From contig JBFWUS010000011.1 of assembly GCA_050247155.1 (NCBI GenBank), positions 1-64,000 of the forward strand: a DNA stretch of 64,000 nucleotides, read 5' to 3'. The stretch comes from Mesorhizobium_G sp050247155 (GTDB taxonomy: Bacteria; Pseudomonadota; Alphaproteobacteria; Rhizobiales; Rhizobiaceae). How positions within the stretch are numbered: position 1 is the first letter of the stretch; each line of letters opens with the position of its first letter. Below the pieces are notes generated by a model. It was not told the origin of the DNA. It worked only from the letters and a program-made list of their open reading frames with translations, and made no database searches. The position numbers were made by a program, and so were the translations under genes. Shown piece after piece: positions 8,253-15,556 of this stretch.

Positions 8253-9194
8253 ATGTCGCGCATGAAAATATTTGCCGCCGCATTGGGTCTGACGACCGTG
8301 CTGGCGTCCACGGCGGCGTTCGCCGCCGATGCGGAAAGCTGCAAGAAGGTTCGCCTGTCCGATGTCGGCTGGACCGACATCCAGGCAACGACCGGCGTGG
8401 CCTCGGTGCTGTTGACCGCCATGGGCTATGAGCCGGAAGTGATCCAGCTCTCCGTCCCAGTCACCTACGCCTCGTTGAAGAACAACGACCTCGACGTCTT
8501 CCTCGGCAACTGGATGCCGTCGATGACCAACGACATCAAGGACTATACGGCTGACGGTTCCGTCGAGACGGTCAGCCAGAATCTGGATGGCGCGGGCTAT
8601 GGCCTCGTCGTGCCGACCTACATGACCGAAGCCGGCGTCAAGACGCTGGCCGATCTCGCCAAGCCCGAGATCAAGGAAAAGCTGGACGGCAAGGTCTATG
8701 GCATCGAGGCCGGCAATGACGGCAACCGCATCATCCTCGACATGATTTCGAAGCCGGACAGCGGCCTTGCCGGCTACGAGCTGGTCGAGTCGTCCGAAGC
8801 AGGCATGCTGACGCAAGCTGAATCGTCCATGAAGGATAACACCTGGATCGTCTTCCTTGGCTGGACGCCGCACCCGGTGATGGGTGAAATGAAGATCAGC
8901 TATCTCGATGGGATGGGCGACTCAGGCTTTGGCGCGGCCACCGTGCACACCAATGTGCGCAAGGGCTACGCAACGGAGTGTCCAAATGTCGGCGCCTTCA
9001 TCAAGAACCTCAAATTCGACCTGTCGATGGAAAACACGATGATGGACGCCATCCTCAAGGGTGGCAATGCCAATGATGTCGCCAAGGAATGGCTGAAAGC
9101 GCATCCAGATGCGGTCGTGCCATGGATCAACGGCGTCACGACTTTTGACGGCGGTGATGCCGCGGCGGCTGTCAAGGCAGCGCTGGAAGGCTGA
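8253..9194 (+). CDS. choX: Choline ABC transporter substrate-binding protein
   Basis: A periplasmic binding protein for choline (perhaps also betaine), 313 aa. The start at 8253 (MSRMKIF) is chosen over an upstream in-frame ATG at 8181 because it gives a clean Sec signal peptide ending AAFA before the mature ADAESC. The body has the OpuAC-type fold signature: VGWTDIQATTG near the N-terminus, DVFLGNWMP, and Trp/Tyr residues likely to cage the quaternary amine. It is the first gene of choXWV. A strong hairpin terminator after it suggests the binding protein is made in excess over the membrane components. Confidence 0.93.
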   Translation: MSRMKIFAAALGLTTVLASTAAFAADAESCKKVRLSDVGWTDIQATTGVASVLLTAMGYEPEVIQLSVPVTYASLKNNDLDVFLGNWMPSMTNDIKDYTADGSVETVSQNLDGAGYGLVVPTYMTEAGVKTLADLAKPEIKEKLDGKVYGIEAGNDGNRIILDMISKPDSGLAGYELVESSEAGMLTQAESSMKDNTWIVFLGWTPHPVMGEMKISYLDGMGDSGFGAATVHTNVRKGYATECPNVGAFIKNLKFDLSMENTMMDAILKGGNANDVAKEWLKAHPDAVVPWINGVTTFDGGDAAAAVKAALEG

Positions 9195-9218
9195 TGCAGC
9201 CGGCTAACAAATTCTGAG

Positions 9219-9250
9219 AAAAGGGCAGTCCCGCGGGGCTGCCCTTTTTT
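9219..9250 (+). terminator. Intrinsic terminator/attenuator between choX and choW
   Basis: AAAAGGGCAG at 9219-9228 pairs with CTGCCCTTTT at 9239-9248, enclosing TCCCGCGGGG, followed by six T residues. This is a textbook Rho-independent terminator. Some read-through or an internal promoter must feed choWV. Confidence 0.85.
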
Positions 9251-9300
9251 GTTTGCTGTGACAGTATGAGTCCGAAACGGACCGGTCGGAAGAGGGGACA

Positions 9301-10155
9301 ATGGATCCAATCTCAAGCTTGCTGGCGAGCGTGAAAATCCCCATCGGCAAGTGGGGCAAGGCGTTCTTCGACTTTCTCACCGACAATTTCGATTTCCTGC
9401 TTCGCGGCTTTTCCGGCGGCATGAACTTCGTGCTGGACGGCTTTGTCGACCTATTGCTGCTGTTGCCCCCGGTGCTCGTCGTCGTCCTTGTGGCGTTGCT
9501 GGCCTATTATCTGCAGAGATCGAAAGCGCTTGCCATCGGTGTCGCGCTTGGCCTGCTGTTCATCATCAATCAGGGGCTCTGGAAGCAGACAGTCGAGACA
9601 CTGGTTCTGGTCGTCGCGGCGTCGGCGGCCTCAATGGCCATCGGCGTGCCGCTCGGCATCTGGGCGGCGCACAAGCCGAAGGTCTATCGCATCATGCTGC
9701 CGATCCTCGACCTGATGCAGACGCTGCCCACCTTCGTCTACCTGATCCCGGTTTTGACGCTGTTCGGCCTCGGCAACGCGCCGGGCCTCATCGTCACCAT
9801 CATCTTCGTCATCCCGACGGCGGTGCGTCTCACCCATCTCGGCATGACCTCGATCCCGAAGGCCATCATCGAAGCTGGTGAGGCGTTCGGCGCGACGAAA
9901 CGCCAGTTGCTGTGGAAGGTGGAGTTGCCGGCGGCGCTGCCCACCATCATGGCCGGCCTGACGCAGTGCATCATGCTCTCGCTCTCCATGGTCGTGTTCG
10001 CGGCGCTGATCGGCGCAGGCGGCCTGGGTACTGAAATCAACCGCGCGCTGGGTTCGCGGCGCATCGACCTCGGTCTTGAAGCTGGCCTTGCCATCGTGGT
10101 GCTGGCCATCGTTCTCGACCGCATGACCCGCATTGCCGTGGGAGGCAAGAAATGA
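9301..10155 (+). CDS. choW: Choline ABC transporter permease
   Basis: A 284-aa inner-membrane permease of the ProW/OpuAB family with about six hydrophobic segments. The cytoplasmic coupling loop is EAGEAFGATKRQLLWKVELP, the EAA motif that contacts the ATPase. It pairs with ChoV and receives choline from ChoX. The ATG follows AGAGGGGACA, a good ribosome-binding site. The stop overlaps the choV start by four bases (ATGA), which indicates translational coupling. Confidence 0.93.
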   Translation: MDPISSLLASVKIPIGKWGKAFFDFLTDNFDFLLRGFSGGMNFVLDGFVDLLLLLPPVLVVVLVALLAYYLQRSKALAIGVALGLLFIINQGLWKQTVETLVLVVAASAASMAIGVPLGIWAAHKPKVYRIMLPILDLMQTLPTFVYLIPVLTLFGLGNAPGLIVTIIFVIPTAVRLTHLGMTSIPKAIIEAGEAFGATKRQLLWKVELPAALPTIMAGLTQCIMLSLSMVVFAALIGAGGLGTEINRALGSRRIDLGLEAGLAIVVLAIVLDRMTRIAVGGKK

Positions 10156-11333
10156 ACGTCGCCGTCGATTTCAAGAATGTCGACATCATCTTCGGCGCGG
10201 AGCCGCAGCGGGCGCTATCGCTGGCCGAAAAGGGCGCTTCCCGTGCCGAAATCCTGGAACAGACCGGCGCCGTGCTCGGCTGCGCCGGCGCCAATTTGAC
10301 CGTGCTCGAGGGCGAGATTTCGGTGCTGATGGGCCTTTCCGGCTCGGGCAAATCGACGCTGCTGCGCGCCGTCAACCGGCTGAACACGGTTACGCGGGGC
10401 AGCATCCTCGTCCATGACGGCGAAAAGACCGTCGACGTCGCCAATTGTGACGAGGCGACCCTGCGAAAGATCCGCCAGAAACAAGTCGCCATGGTGTTCC
10501 AACAGTTCGGCCTGTTGCCATGGCGCACGGTCGAGGAAAATGTCGGGCTAGGCCTGGAACTCGCCGGCGTTCCGGATGCCGAACGCAAGGCGCGTGTGCA
10601 CAAGCAGTTGAAACTTGTCGGTCTCGATCAGTGGGCGCGCAAATACGGCCACGAGTTGTCGGGCGGCATGCAGCAGCGCGTCGGCCTAGCGCGCGCCTTC
10701 GCGACAGAAGCGCCGATCCTGCTCATGGATGAGCCGTTTTCGGCGCTCGATCCGCTGATCCGCACAAAACTGCAGGATGAGTTGCTGGAGCTTCAGGCGC
10801 GCTTGAAGAAGACTATCATCTTTGTCAGCCATGACCTTGAAGAGGCGCTGAAAATCGGCAGCCACATCACGATCATGGAGGGTGGCCGCATCGTCCAGAC
10901 CGGCAAGCCGGAAGACATCGTTCTGAGGCCCGCCAACGACTACGTCCGCGACTTCATCGCCAATGTGAACCCGCTCTCCGTACTGACCGCCTGGAACGTC
11001 ATGCGCTCCAAGCACGAGCTGGAATCAGCCGGCCGTGGCTGGATCTGGCTCGACAGGCGCAAGACCACGCGCTTCAAGGTCGACAAGGACGGACTTGTGG
11101 CTGCCGCTGAACGCGATGGCAAGCCGGCGGTGTGGGTGTCGTGCGCCGATGTCGACAAGCAGCCTGAAGATACGGCCCAGGTCTTCTGGGCGACGCCCGG
11201 CACGCCGCTGAAGACGGTGATGCTCGCCATGCATCGTTCGAATACCGCGCCGGTCGCCTTGTTCGACGACGCCTCGCGATTCGTCGGCGCCATCGGCGTC
11301 CGGGATGTTTTGCAGGCAGTGTTGAGGCGTTAA
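10152..11333 (+). CDS. choV: Choline ABC transporter ATP-binding protein
   Basis: A 393-aa ATPase of the ProV/OpuAA type. It has a ~35-residue family-typical insertion before Walker A, GLSGSGKST. The Q-loop is VFQQFGLLPW, the signature LSGGMQQR and Walker B ILLMDEPFSALD. The residues after ~280 form a C-terminal regulatory region in the position of the ProV CBS domains (a second CBS-like unit ends GAIGVRDVLQAV). It energises uptake of choline, which rhizobia convert to the osmoprotectant glycine betaine or use as carbon source. Confidence 0.93.
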   Translation: MNVAVDFKNVDIIFGAEPQRALSLAEKGASRAEILEQTGAVLGCAGANLTVLEGEISVLMGLSGSGKSTLLRAVNRLNTVTRGSILVHDGEKTVDVANCDEATLRKIRQKQVAMVFQQFGLLPWRTVEENVGLGLELAGVPDAERKARVHKQLKLVGLDQWARKYGHELSGGMQQRVGLARAFATEAPILLMDEPFSALDPLIRTKLQDELLELQARLKKTIIFVSHDLEEALKIGSHITIMEGGRIVQTGKPEDIVLRPANDYVRDFIANVNPLSVLTAWNVMRSKHELESAGRGWIWLDRRKTTRFKVDKDGLVAAAERDGKPAVWVSCADVDKQPEDTAQVFWATPGTPLKTVMLAMHRSNTAPVALFDDASRFVGAIGVRDVLQAVLRR

Positions 11334-11540
11334 GGCTCGGTTTGCGGCTGGCCATTTCGAAGCCTGCATCGGGGAGGGCGCGCTCAGGGTGGTGCATGGC
11401 CGCGACGAAGGCTGAACGCCTGCGCGACGCCCTCGGCGCTCAAGCCCGAGACGTCGGAGGAAGCTGAATTCCGTTCGGCGCTGGAAGCGGCTGAATAGTG
11501 CTACTGGTTCCTGGAGCGCGGAGCGTGTAGTCATCTGGTC

Positions 11541-12170
11541 ATGGCTGCATTCCTCTATTCCGGTCCCGCCGATGCGAGATACACGCTGCTCTTGGCGCAT
11601 GGCGCCGGCGCGCCGATGGATTCGGACTGGATGAACACGGTTGCCGAAGCGCTGGGTGCGCGAGGCATTCGCGTCGCACGGTTCGAGTTCGGCTACATGG
11701 CTGCCCGCAGGGACGGGCAGCGTCCGCCGCCATCCCCCGCCAACAAGCTGATCGGCGAATATCTTGCCGCGATCGGCTCCGTGAAAGCTACCGGCAAGCT
11801 CTTCATCGGCGGCAAGTCCATGGGTGGGCGCATGGCATCGATGATCGCCGACAAGCTTTATCGCGAGAGCAAAGTCGCCGGCCTCGTGTGCCTTGGATAT
11901 CCCTTCCATCCACCCGGCAATCCTGAAAAACTGCGAACGGACCATCTCGAACCGCTCACTGTGCCGACGCTCATCTGCCAGGGCGAGCGCGATCCGTTCG
12001 GAACGCGTGAGGAGGTCGAAACATATCCGTTGTCGAAATCGACCGAAGTTTTCTGGTTACCCGATGGCGACCACGACCTCAAACCGCGTAAAGCATCCGG
12101 TCTCAGCCTGGAGCAGAACATCGCAGCTGCCAGCGACAAAATCTGCGAATGGGTCGGCCTACCGGCTTGA
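11541..12170 (+). CDS. Alpha/beta hydrolase of the KANL3/Tex30 type
   Basis: A 209-aa small alpha/beta-fold protein. LLAHGAGAPMDS is the oxyanion-hole strand-loop and GGKSMGGRMAS contains the nucleophile elbow with Ser in GKSMGG. ICQGERDPFG carries the likely acid and PDGDHDL the His. This pattern fits the KANL3/Tex30 or dienelactone-hydrolase-like group common in proteobacteria. The substrate is unknown. It stands alone after choV with a 207-base gap in which I see no clear gene. Confidence 0.8.
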   Translation: MAAFLYSGPADARYTLLLAHGAGAPMDSDWMNTVAEALGARGIRVARFEFGYMAARRDGQRPPPSPANKLIGEYLAAIGSVKATGKLFIGGKSMGGRMASMIADKLYRESKVAGLVCLGYPFHPPGNPEKLRTDHLEPLTVPTLICQGERDPFGTREEVETYPLSKSTEVFWLPDGDHDLKPRKASGLSLEQNIAAASDKICEWVGLPA

Positions 12171-12405
12171 ATCTTGTTTATGAACATGAACTAAACTAAC
12201 GCGTGAAGTTCTTGCTGCTTTGACGCGGTTGGGGTCTTTGGGGCCGCTGCTGCGTTGGCTGAAAAGATGAATCCGGTTCTGCCGGTGTGCATCTGATATT
12301 GCTGGATTTCGGCGCATGGGATTGGCGCGAGGGAGCATCTCCTGAGCGCTATTCGCGACGTTTTTGCAGCCATCATGCCAAGGCAGCGCCAAGGGGAGAT
12401 GGTTT

Positions 12406-12810
12406 GTGCGCAGTGCAGTTCGTAACATTGTAGCAGTGGCTCTTGTCGGCGTTCTGGCCCTTCCGGCGATTGCGGCAAAAACGACGCTCGTGGTGAAGTT
12501 CAAGCCGGGTGAAAGCTCCGCGACCGTGGCGGGGTCCATCCAGGGTTATGACATGACGACCTACTTGCTGGGCGCCAAGGCGGGGCAGACGGTCTCTGTT
12601 CGCTTTGAGCCTGACAATACAAGCTGCGCCTTCAACCTGACGGCACCGGGCGCCTCCGAAGCAATGTTCAACGGATCGATCAACGGCACCGAATTCACCG
12701 GAGAGTTGCCTGTCGATGGCTCCTACAGCGCGATGGCCTATCTCATGCGCAATGCCGCGCGGCGCGGCGAAACCTGTAATTTTAAGTTGACCTTCGCAAT
12801 CAGCGGTTAG
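12406..12810 (+). CDS. Small exported protein of unknown function
   Basis: A GTG start at 12406 is chosen because AAGGGGAG lies seven bases upstream; an in-frame ATG at 12364 lacks this and would spoil the signal peptide. The 134-aa product has a Sec signal peptide (VALVGVLALPAIAAKT) and a mature domain of ~110 residues with two Cys (SCAF, TCNF) that could form a disulphide. The pattern of alternating strands (TVSVRFEPDN, GELPVDGSYS) suggests a beta-sandwich resembling peptidase pre-C-terminal or DNase-inhibitor-like domains. The function is unknown. It lies 12 bases ahead of clpS. Confidence 0.75.
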   Translation: MRSAVRNIVAVALVGVLALPAIAAKTTLVVKFKPGESSATVAGSIQGYDMTTYLLGAKAGQTVSVRFEPDNTSCAFNLTAPGASEAMFNGSINGTEFTGELPVDGSYSAMAYLMRNAARRGETCNFKLTFAISG

Positions 12811-12821
12811 ACCATTGCTGA

Positions 12822-13142
12822 ATGCCCGGTCCTGATTTTCCCGACACAATCGTCAAACCGCGCACCAAGACGCGTCCGAAGGTCGAGCGGCCGAAGCTCT
12901 ACAAGGTCATCCTGATCAACGACGATTTCACGCCGCGCGAGTTCGTCGTCATCGTGCTGAAGGCGGAATTCTCGATGAGCGAGGATCAGGCGCAGCGCGT
13001 CATGATCACGGCGCACCGCAAGGGCGTATGCGTCGTTGCCGTGTTCACCAAGGATGTCGCGGAGACGAAGGCCACTCGCGCCATGGATGCTGCGAAACAA
13101 CTCGGCTTCCCGCTGATGTTTACGGTCGAGCCGGAGGAATGA
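12822..13142 (+). CDS. clpS: ClpS adaptor protein
   Basis: A 106-aa N-degron adaptor that hands proteins with bulky N-terminal residues to ClpAP. The core shows YKVILINDDFTPREFVV, with the DD and nearby residues of the N-end binding pocket, and AHRKGVCVVAVFTKDVAETK matching the conserved AH..G......T...AE.K stretch. The short N-terminal tail is basic. clpA is not next to it here, as in the second clpS copy of many rhizobia (inference). Confidence 0.93.
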   Translation: MPGPDFPDTIVKPRTKTRPKVERPKLYKVILINDDFTPREFVVIVLKAEFSMSEDQAQRVMITAHRKGVCVVAVFTKDVAETKATRAMDAAKQLGFPLMFTVEPEE

Positions 13143-13143
13143 T

Positions 13144-13280
13144 CTTCCTTCTCCCCGTTTACGGGGAGAAGGTGCCCGAAGGGCGGATGAGGGGCTGTAA
13201 ACCTGTGGCGGACGTTGGCGCTGCCCCTCACCCGACCGCTACGCGGCCACCCTCTCCCCGTAAACGGGGCGAGGGAAGAA
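13144..13280. repeat. GC-rich intergenic palindromic repeat, family B (paired)
   Basis: It begins with CTTCTCCCCGTTTACGGGGA, continues GGTGCCCGAAGGGCGGATGA, and ends with the inverted copy CTCTCCCCGTAAACGGGG. A solo left half is at 40571-40624 and a related pair at 40991-41154. It separates the converging clpS and vWA-like genes, where it could terminate both transcripts. Confidence 0.8.
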
Positions 13281-13284
13281 GTGC

Positions 13285-15363
13285 TTACCGCCCCTCGCGA
13301 TACCACATCGCGCCAAGCGCAAAGAGCAGCAGGGCCAGCCCGAAGAAGCCGCCGAACATCGGCACGCGCGAGACCGATTTCAGCACGCTGTCGCCTGTCG
13401 TGCGCAGGCCGATCCAGTCGTTTCCGGAGGCGTTGGCCGAAGCGCGTACAGGCACGATGTTCGGGATGCTGTAGCTCTGGCCAGTCAAGCCACCCGACAC
13501 CAGCCGGCGAACGCTGCCGCCGGAAGCATCAGCCTGCGGCTTCAGCACGGTTTCAGTGGATACGACTTCCTGGAACTCTGGCGCATTGACGGGGCCGACA
13601 TGCGCCAGCGTCGTCAGATCGCCATTTGCCACCTGATAAAGGCCGATTTCCTGGACCTCGGAACTGCCGGTGAAGATGCCAGGCTGCGTGGCGCCAAGCT
13701 GCATGGTCATCGCCTTGCCTGACGGTGTGATGATCTGCGCCGGGCCGGGATCGTCGCTCATCGTCTGGCGCTGCACCTCCAGCACCATACCGCGGCCGTT
13801 GGCGGTCAGGCGCTCTTCCTCAAGCTCCGGTTCCTTCATCAGCCAGTGGGCGAGGCGGCGATAGAGCGAGACATGTGGGCCGCCGCCCTCGAAGCCGCGC
13901 GCCCAGAGCCAACCCTGGTCGGATAAAAGCATGCCGACGCGGCCTTCGCCCTTGCGGTCGAGCACCAGCAGCGGCCGGTTGTCGGGTCCCTGCATCACCG
14001 ACTGGCCCTCCGGCTGGTCGATGCCGATGAGGCGGAACCAACGGCTCCAGTGCGGCGGCTCGCTCTGCGAACCTTCAAGGCCGCGCGTCACCGGGTGGCG
14101 TTTGCCCGTGTCGGTCAAGCGCGGATAAAAGGCCTGCTCGATCACATCGCCGGTCGGCATGGCCGGCAGAGCCGACATCAGGGGGGTTTGCGAAATTGAA
14201 TTGGCGCCGGCATATTCGGGTCCGGCGGCGATCAGCAGCGCGCCGCCCTTTTCGACATATTCGGCGATGTAGTCGTAATAGAGGATCGGCAGCACGTCGC
14301 GGTGTTGGTAGCGGTCGAAGATGATCAGGTCGAAATCGTTGATCTTCTCGACGAACAGCTCGCGCGTCGGAAACGCGATCAGTGACAGCTCGTTGATCGG
14401 CGTGCCGTCCTGCTTTTCCGGCGGACGCAGAATGGTGAAGTGGACGAGGTCGACCGAGGCATCGGACTTCAGCAGGTTGCGCCAAGTGCGCTCGCCGGCA
14501 TGCGGTTCGCCTGAAACCAGCAGGACGCGCAAGTTTTCGCGGATGCCGTCGACCAGTGCGATGGCGCGGTTGTTGGTGTCTGTCAGCTCGCCGTCGACAC
14601 GGTCGATCTGCAATTCGACGATGTTGCGGCCGGCGTTCGGCACGACGATCTGCAGCGGCATTTCCTGGCCGATGAAGGCGCGCTGCACCGAGCGCTGCTC
14701 GCCATTGATGGAGACGCGCACATCGACTGCCGCGCGATCGTTGCCGGTCCCCAGCACGCGGTAAGTCAGGTCGAGCGGTTTGCCGACGATGCCGAAGCGC
14801 GGCGCTTTCTCGAAGCGGATGCGCCGATCGCGTTCGCCTTCCTCGCCGGTGATCAGCGCATGGATCGGGGCGCCGATGGCGGCGGCGCCTGCCGGCACGT
14901 CGTGCACCTGTCCGTCCGTTACCAGAACCGCGCCGCCAATCCGCGAGGGCGGCACGTCACGGAAGGCGCTGTCGAGTGCGCCGAACAGGCGTGTCTCGGT
15001 CCGCTCGTCGGCCGCGCCGGACTTGCCGGCCTCCACGACACGTACATCGAACTGTTTGAAGCGCGCGAGGCGTTCCTGCAAGCCGGCCAACGCATCGTCC
15101 GTTTGCTTGGAGCGCTCGCCGATGTCTTGGCTCTGACTGCGGTCGACCACCAGGGCAACGACGCTCTTCAGCGGTTCGCGGTCCTCGTCGAGCAGCACGG
15201 GATTGAACAAGGCCAGCGCCAAGGTGGCAAAAGCCGCCAGGCGCAGCCACGCGCCGCGCTGGCGCAAGAAAACGCCGGCAATGCCGAAGATCAGCGCGAG
15301 CGTGAACATGGCCGCAAGGACTGGCCAGGCGAAGAAGGGCTCGAAGGCGAGGGACCAGTTCAT
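13285..15363 (-). CDS. Membrane protein with vWA-like and GATase-like domains (MoxR cluster)
   Basis: A 692-aa protein. Two or three N-terminal membrane helices are followed by a periplasmic-type vWA-like domain. VDRSQS supplies a DxSxS metal site and VLVTDGQ the later strand. Next comes an immunoglobulin-like stretch, then a class I glutamine-amidotransferase-like fold around residues ~270-470 (LLVSGEPH, IIFDRYQHRD). A final membrane helix precedes a short tail (GAMWYREGR). It is the last gene of a four-gene unit with MoxR, DUF58 and the BatA/DUF4159 protein. Such clusters assemble or mature envelope proteins; the actual client is unknown. Confidence 0.8.
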   Translation of the reverse strand: MNWSLAFEPFFAWPVLAAMFTLALIFGIAGVFLRQRGAWLRLAAFATLALALFNPVLLDEDREPLKSVVALVVDRSQSQDIGERSKQTDDALAGLQERLARFKQFDVRVVEAGKSGAADERTETRLFGALDSAFRDVPPSRIGGAVLVTDGQVHDVPAGAAAIGAPIHALITGEEGERDRRIRFEKAPRFGIVGKPLDLTYRVLGTGNDRAAVDVRVSINGEQRSVQRAFIGQEMPLQIVVPNAGRNIVELQIDRVDGELTDTNNRAIALVDGIRENLRVLLVSGEPHAGERTWRNLLKSDASVDLVHFTILRPPEKQDGTPINELSLIAFPTRELFVEKINDFDLIIFDRYQHRDVLPILYYDYIAEYVEKGGALLIAAGPEYAGANSISQTPLMSALPAMPTGDVIEQAFYPRLTDTGKRHPVTRGLEGSQSEPPHWSRWFRLIGIDQPEGQSVMQGPDNRPLLVLDRKGEGRVGMLLSDQGWLWARGFEGGGPHVSLYRRLAHWLMKEPELEEERLTANGRGMVLEVQRQTMSDDPGPAQIITPSGKAMTMQLGATQPGIFTGSSEVQEIGLYQVANGDLTTLAHVGPVNAPEFQEVVSTETVLKPQADASGGSVRRLVSGGLTGQSYSIPNIVPVRASANASGNDWIGLRTTGDSVLKSVSRVPMFGGFFGLALLLFALGAMWYREGR

Positions 15364-15376
15364 GCTGAGCGCCTGC

Positions 15377-15532
15377 TACCCTCCCCCTTGCGGGGAGGGT
15401 CGGTCCTGAGCTTGCGAAGGGCCGGGGTGGGGGTATGTAGGCGTGGCGTCGACGAGGTCTTACCCCCACCCCGTCTCGCAATTCTCGCGAAGCTCGAATG
15501 GCTCGCCGACCCTCCCCACAAGGGGGAGGGTA
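15377..15532. repeat. Family A palindromic repeat pair in the MoxR operon
   Basis: Inverted arms TACCCTCCCCCTTGCGGGGA and CCCCACAAGGGGGAGGGTA flank a spacer containing a second inverted pair (GGGGTGGGGGTA / TACCCCCACCCC). It lies between the two large membrane-protein genes and may attenuate the distal gene. Confidence 0.8.
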
Positions 15533-15556
15533 GGGCTGGCGTGCCTGTCACCGCCT

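Noticed and set aside
11334..11540. Possible decayed coding sequence after choV
   Set aside because: One frame ends with a protein-like stretch (SEEAEFRSALEAAE then stop), but there is no start, no ribosome-binding site and no recognisable family.
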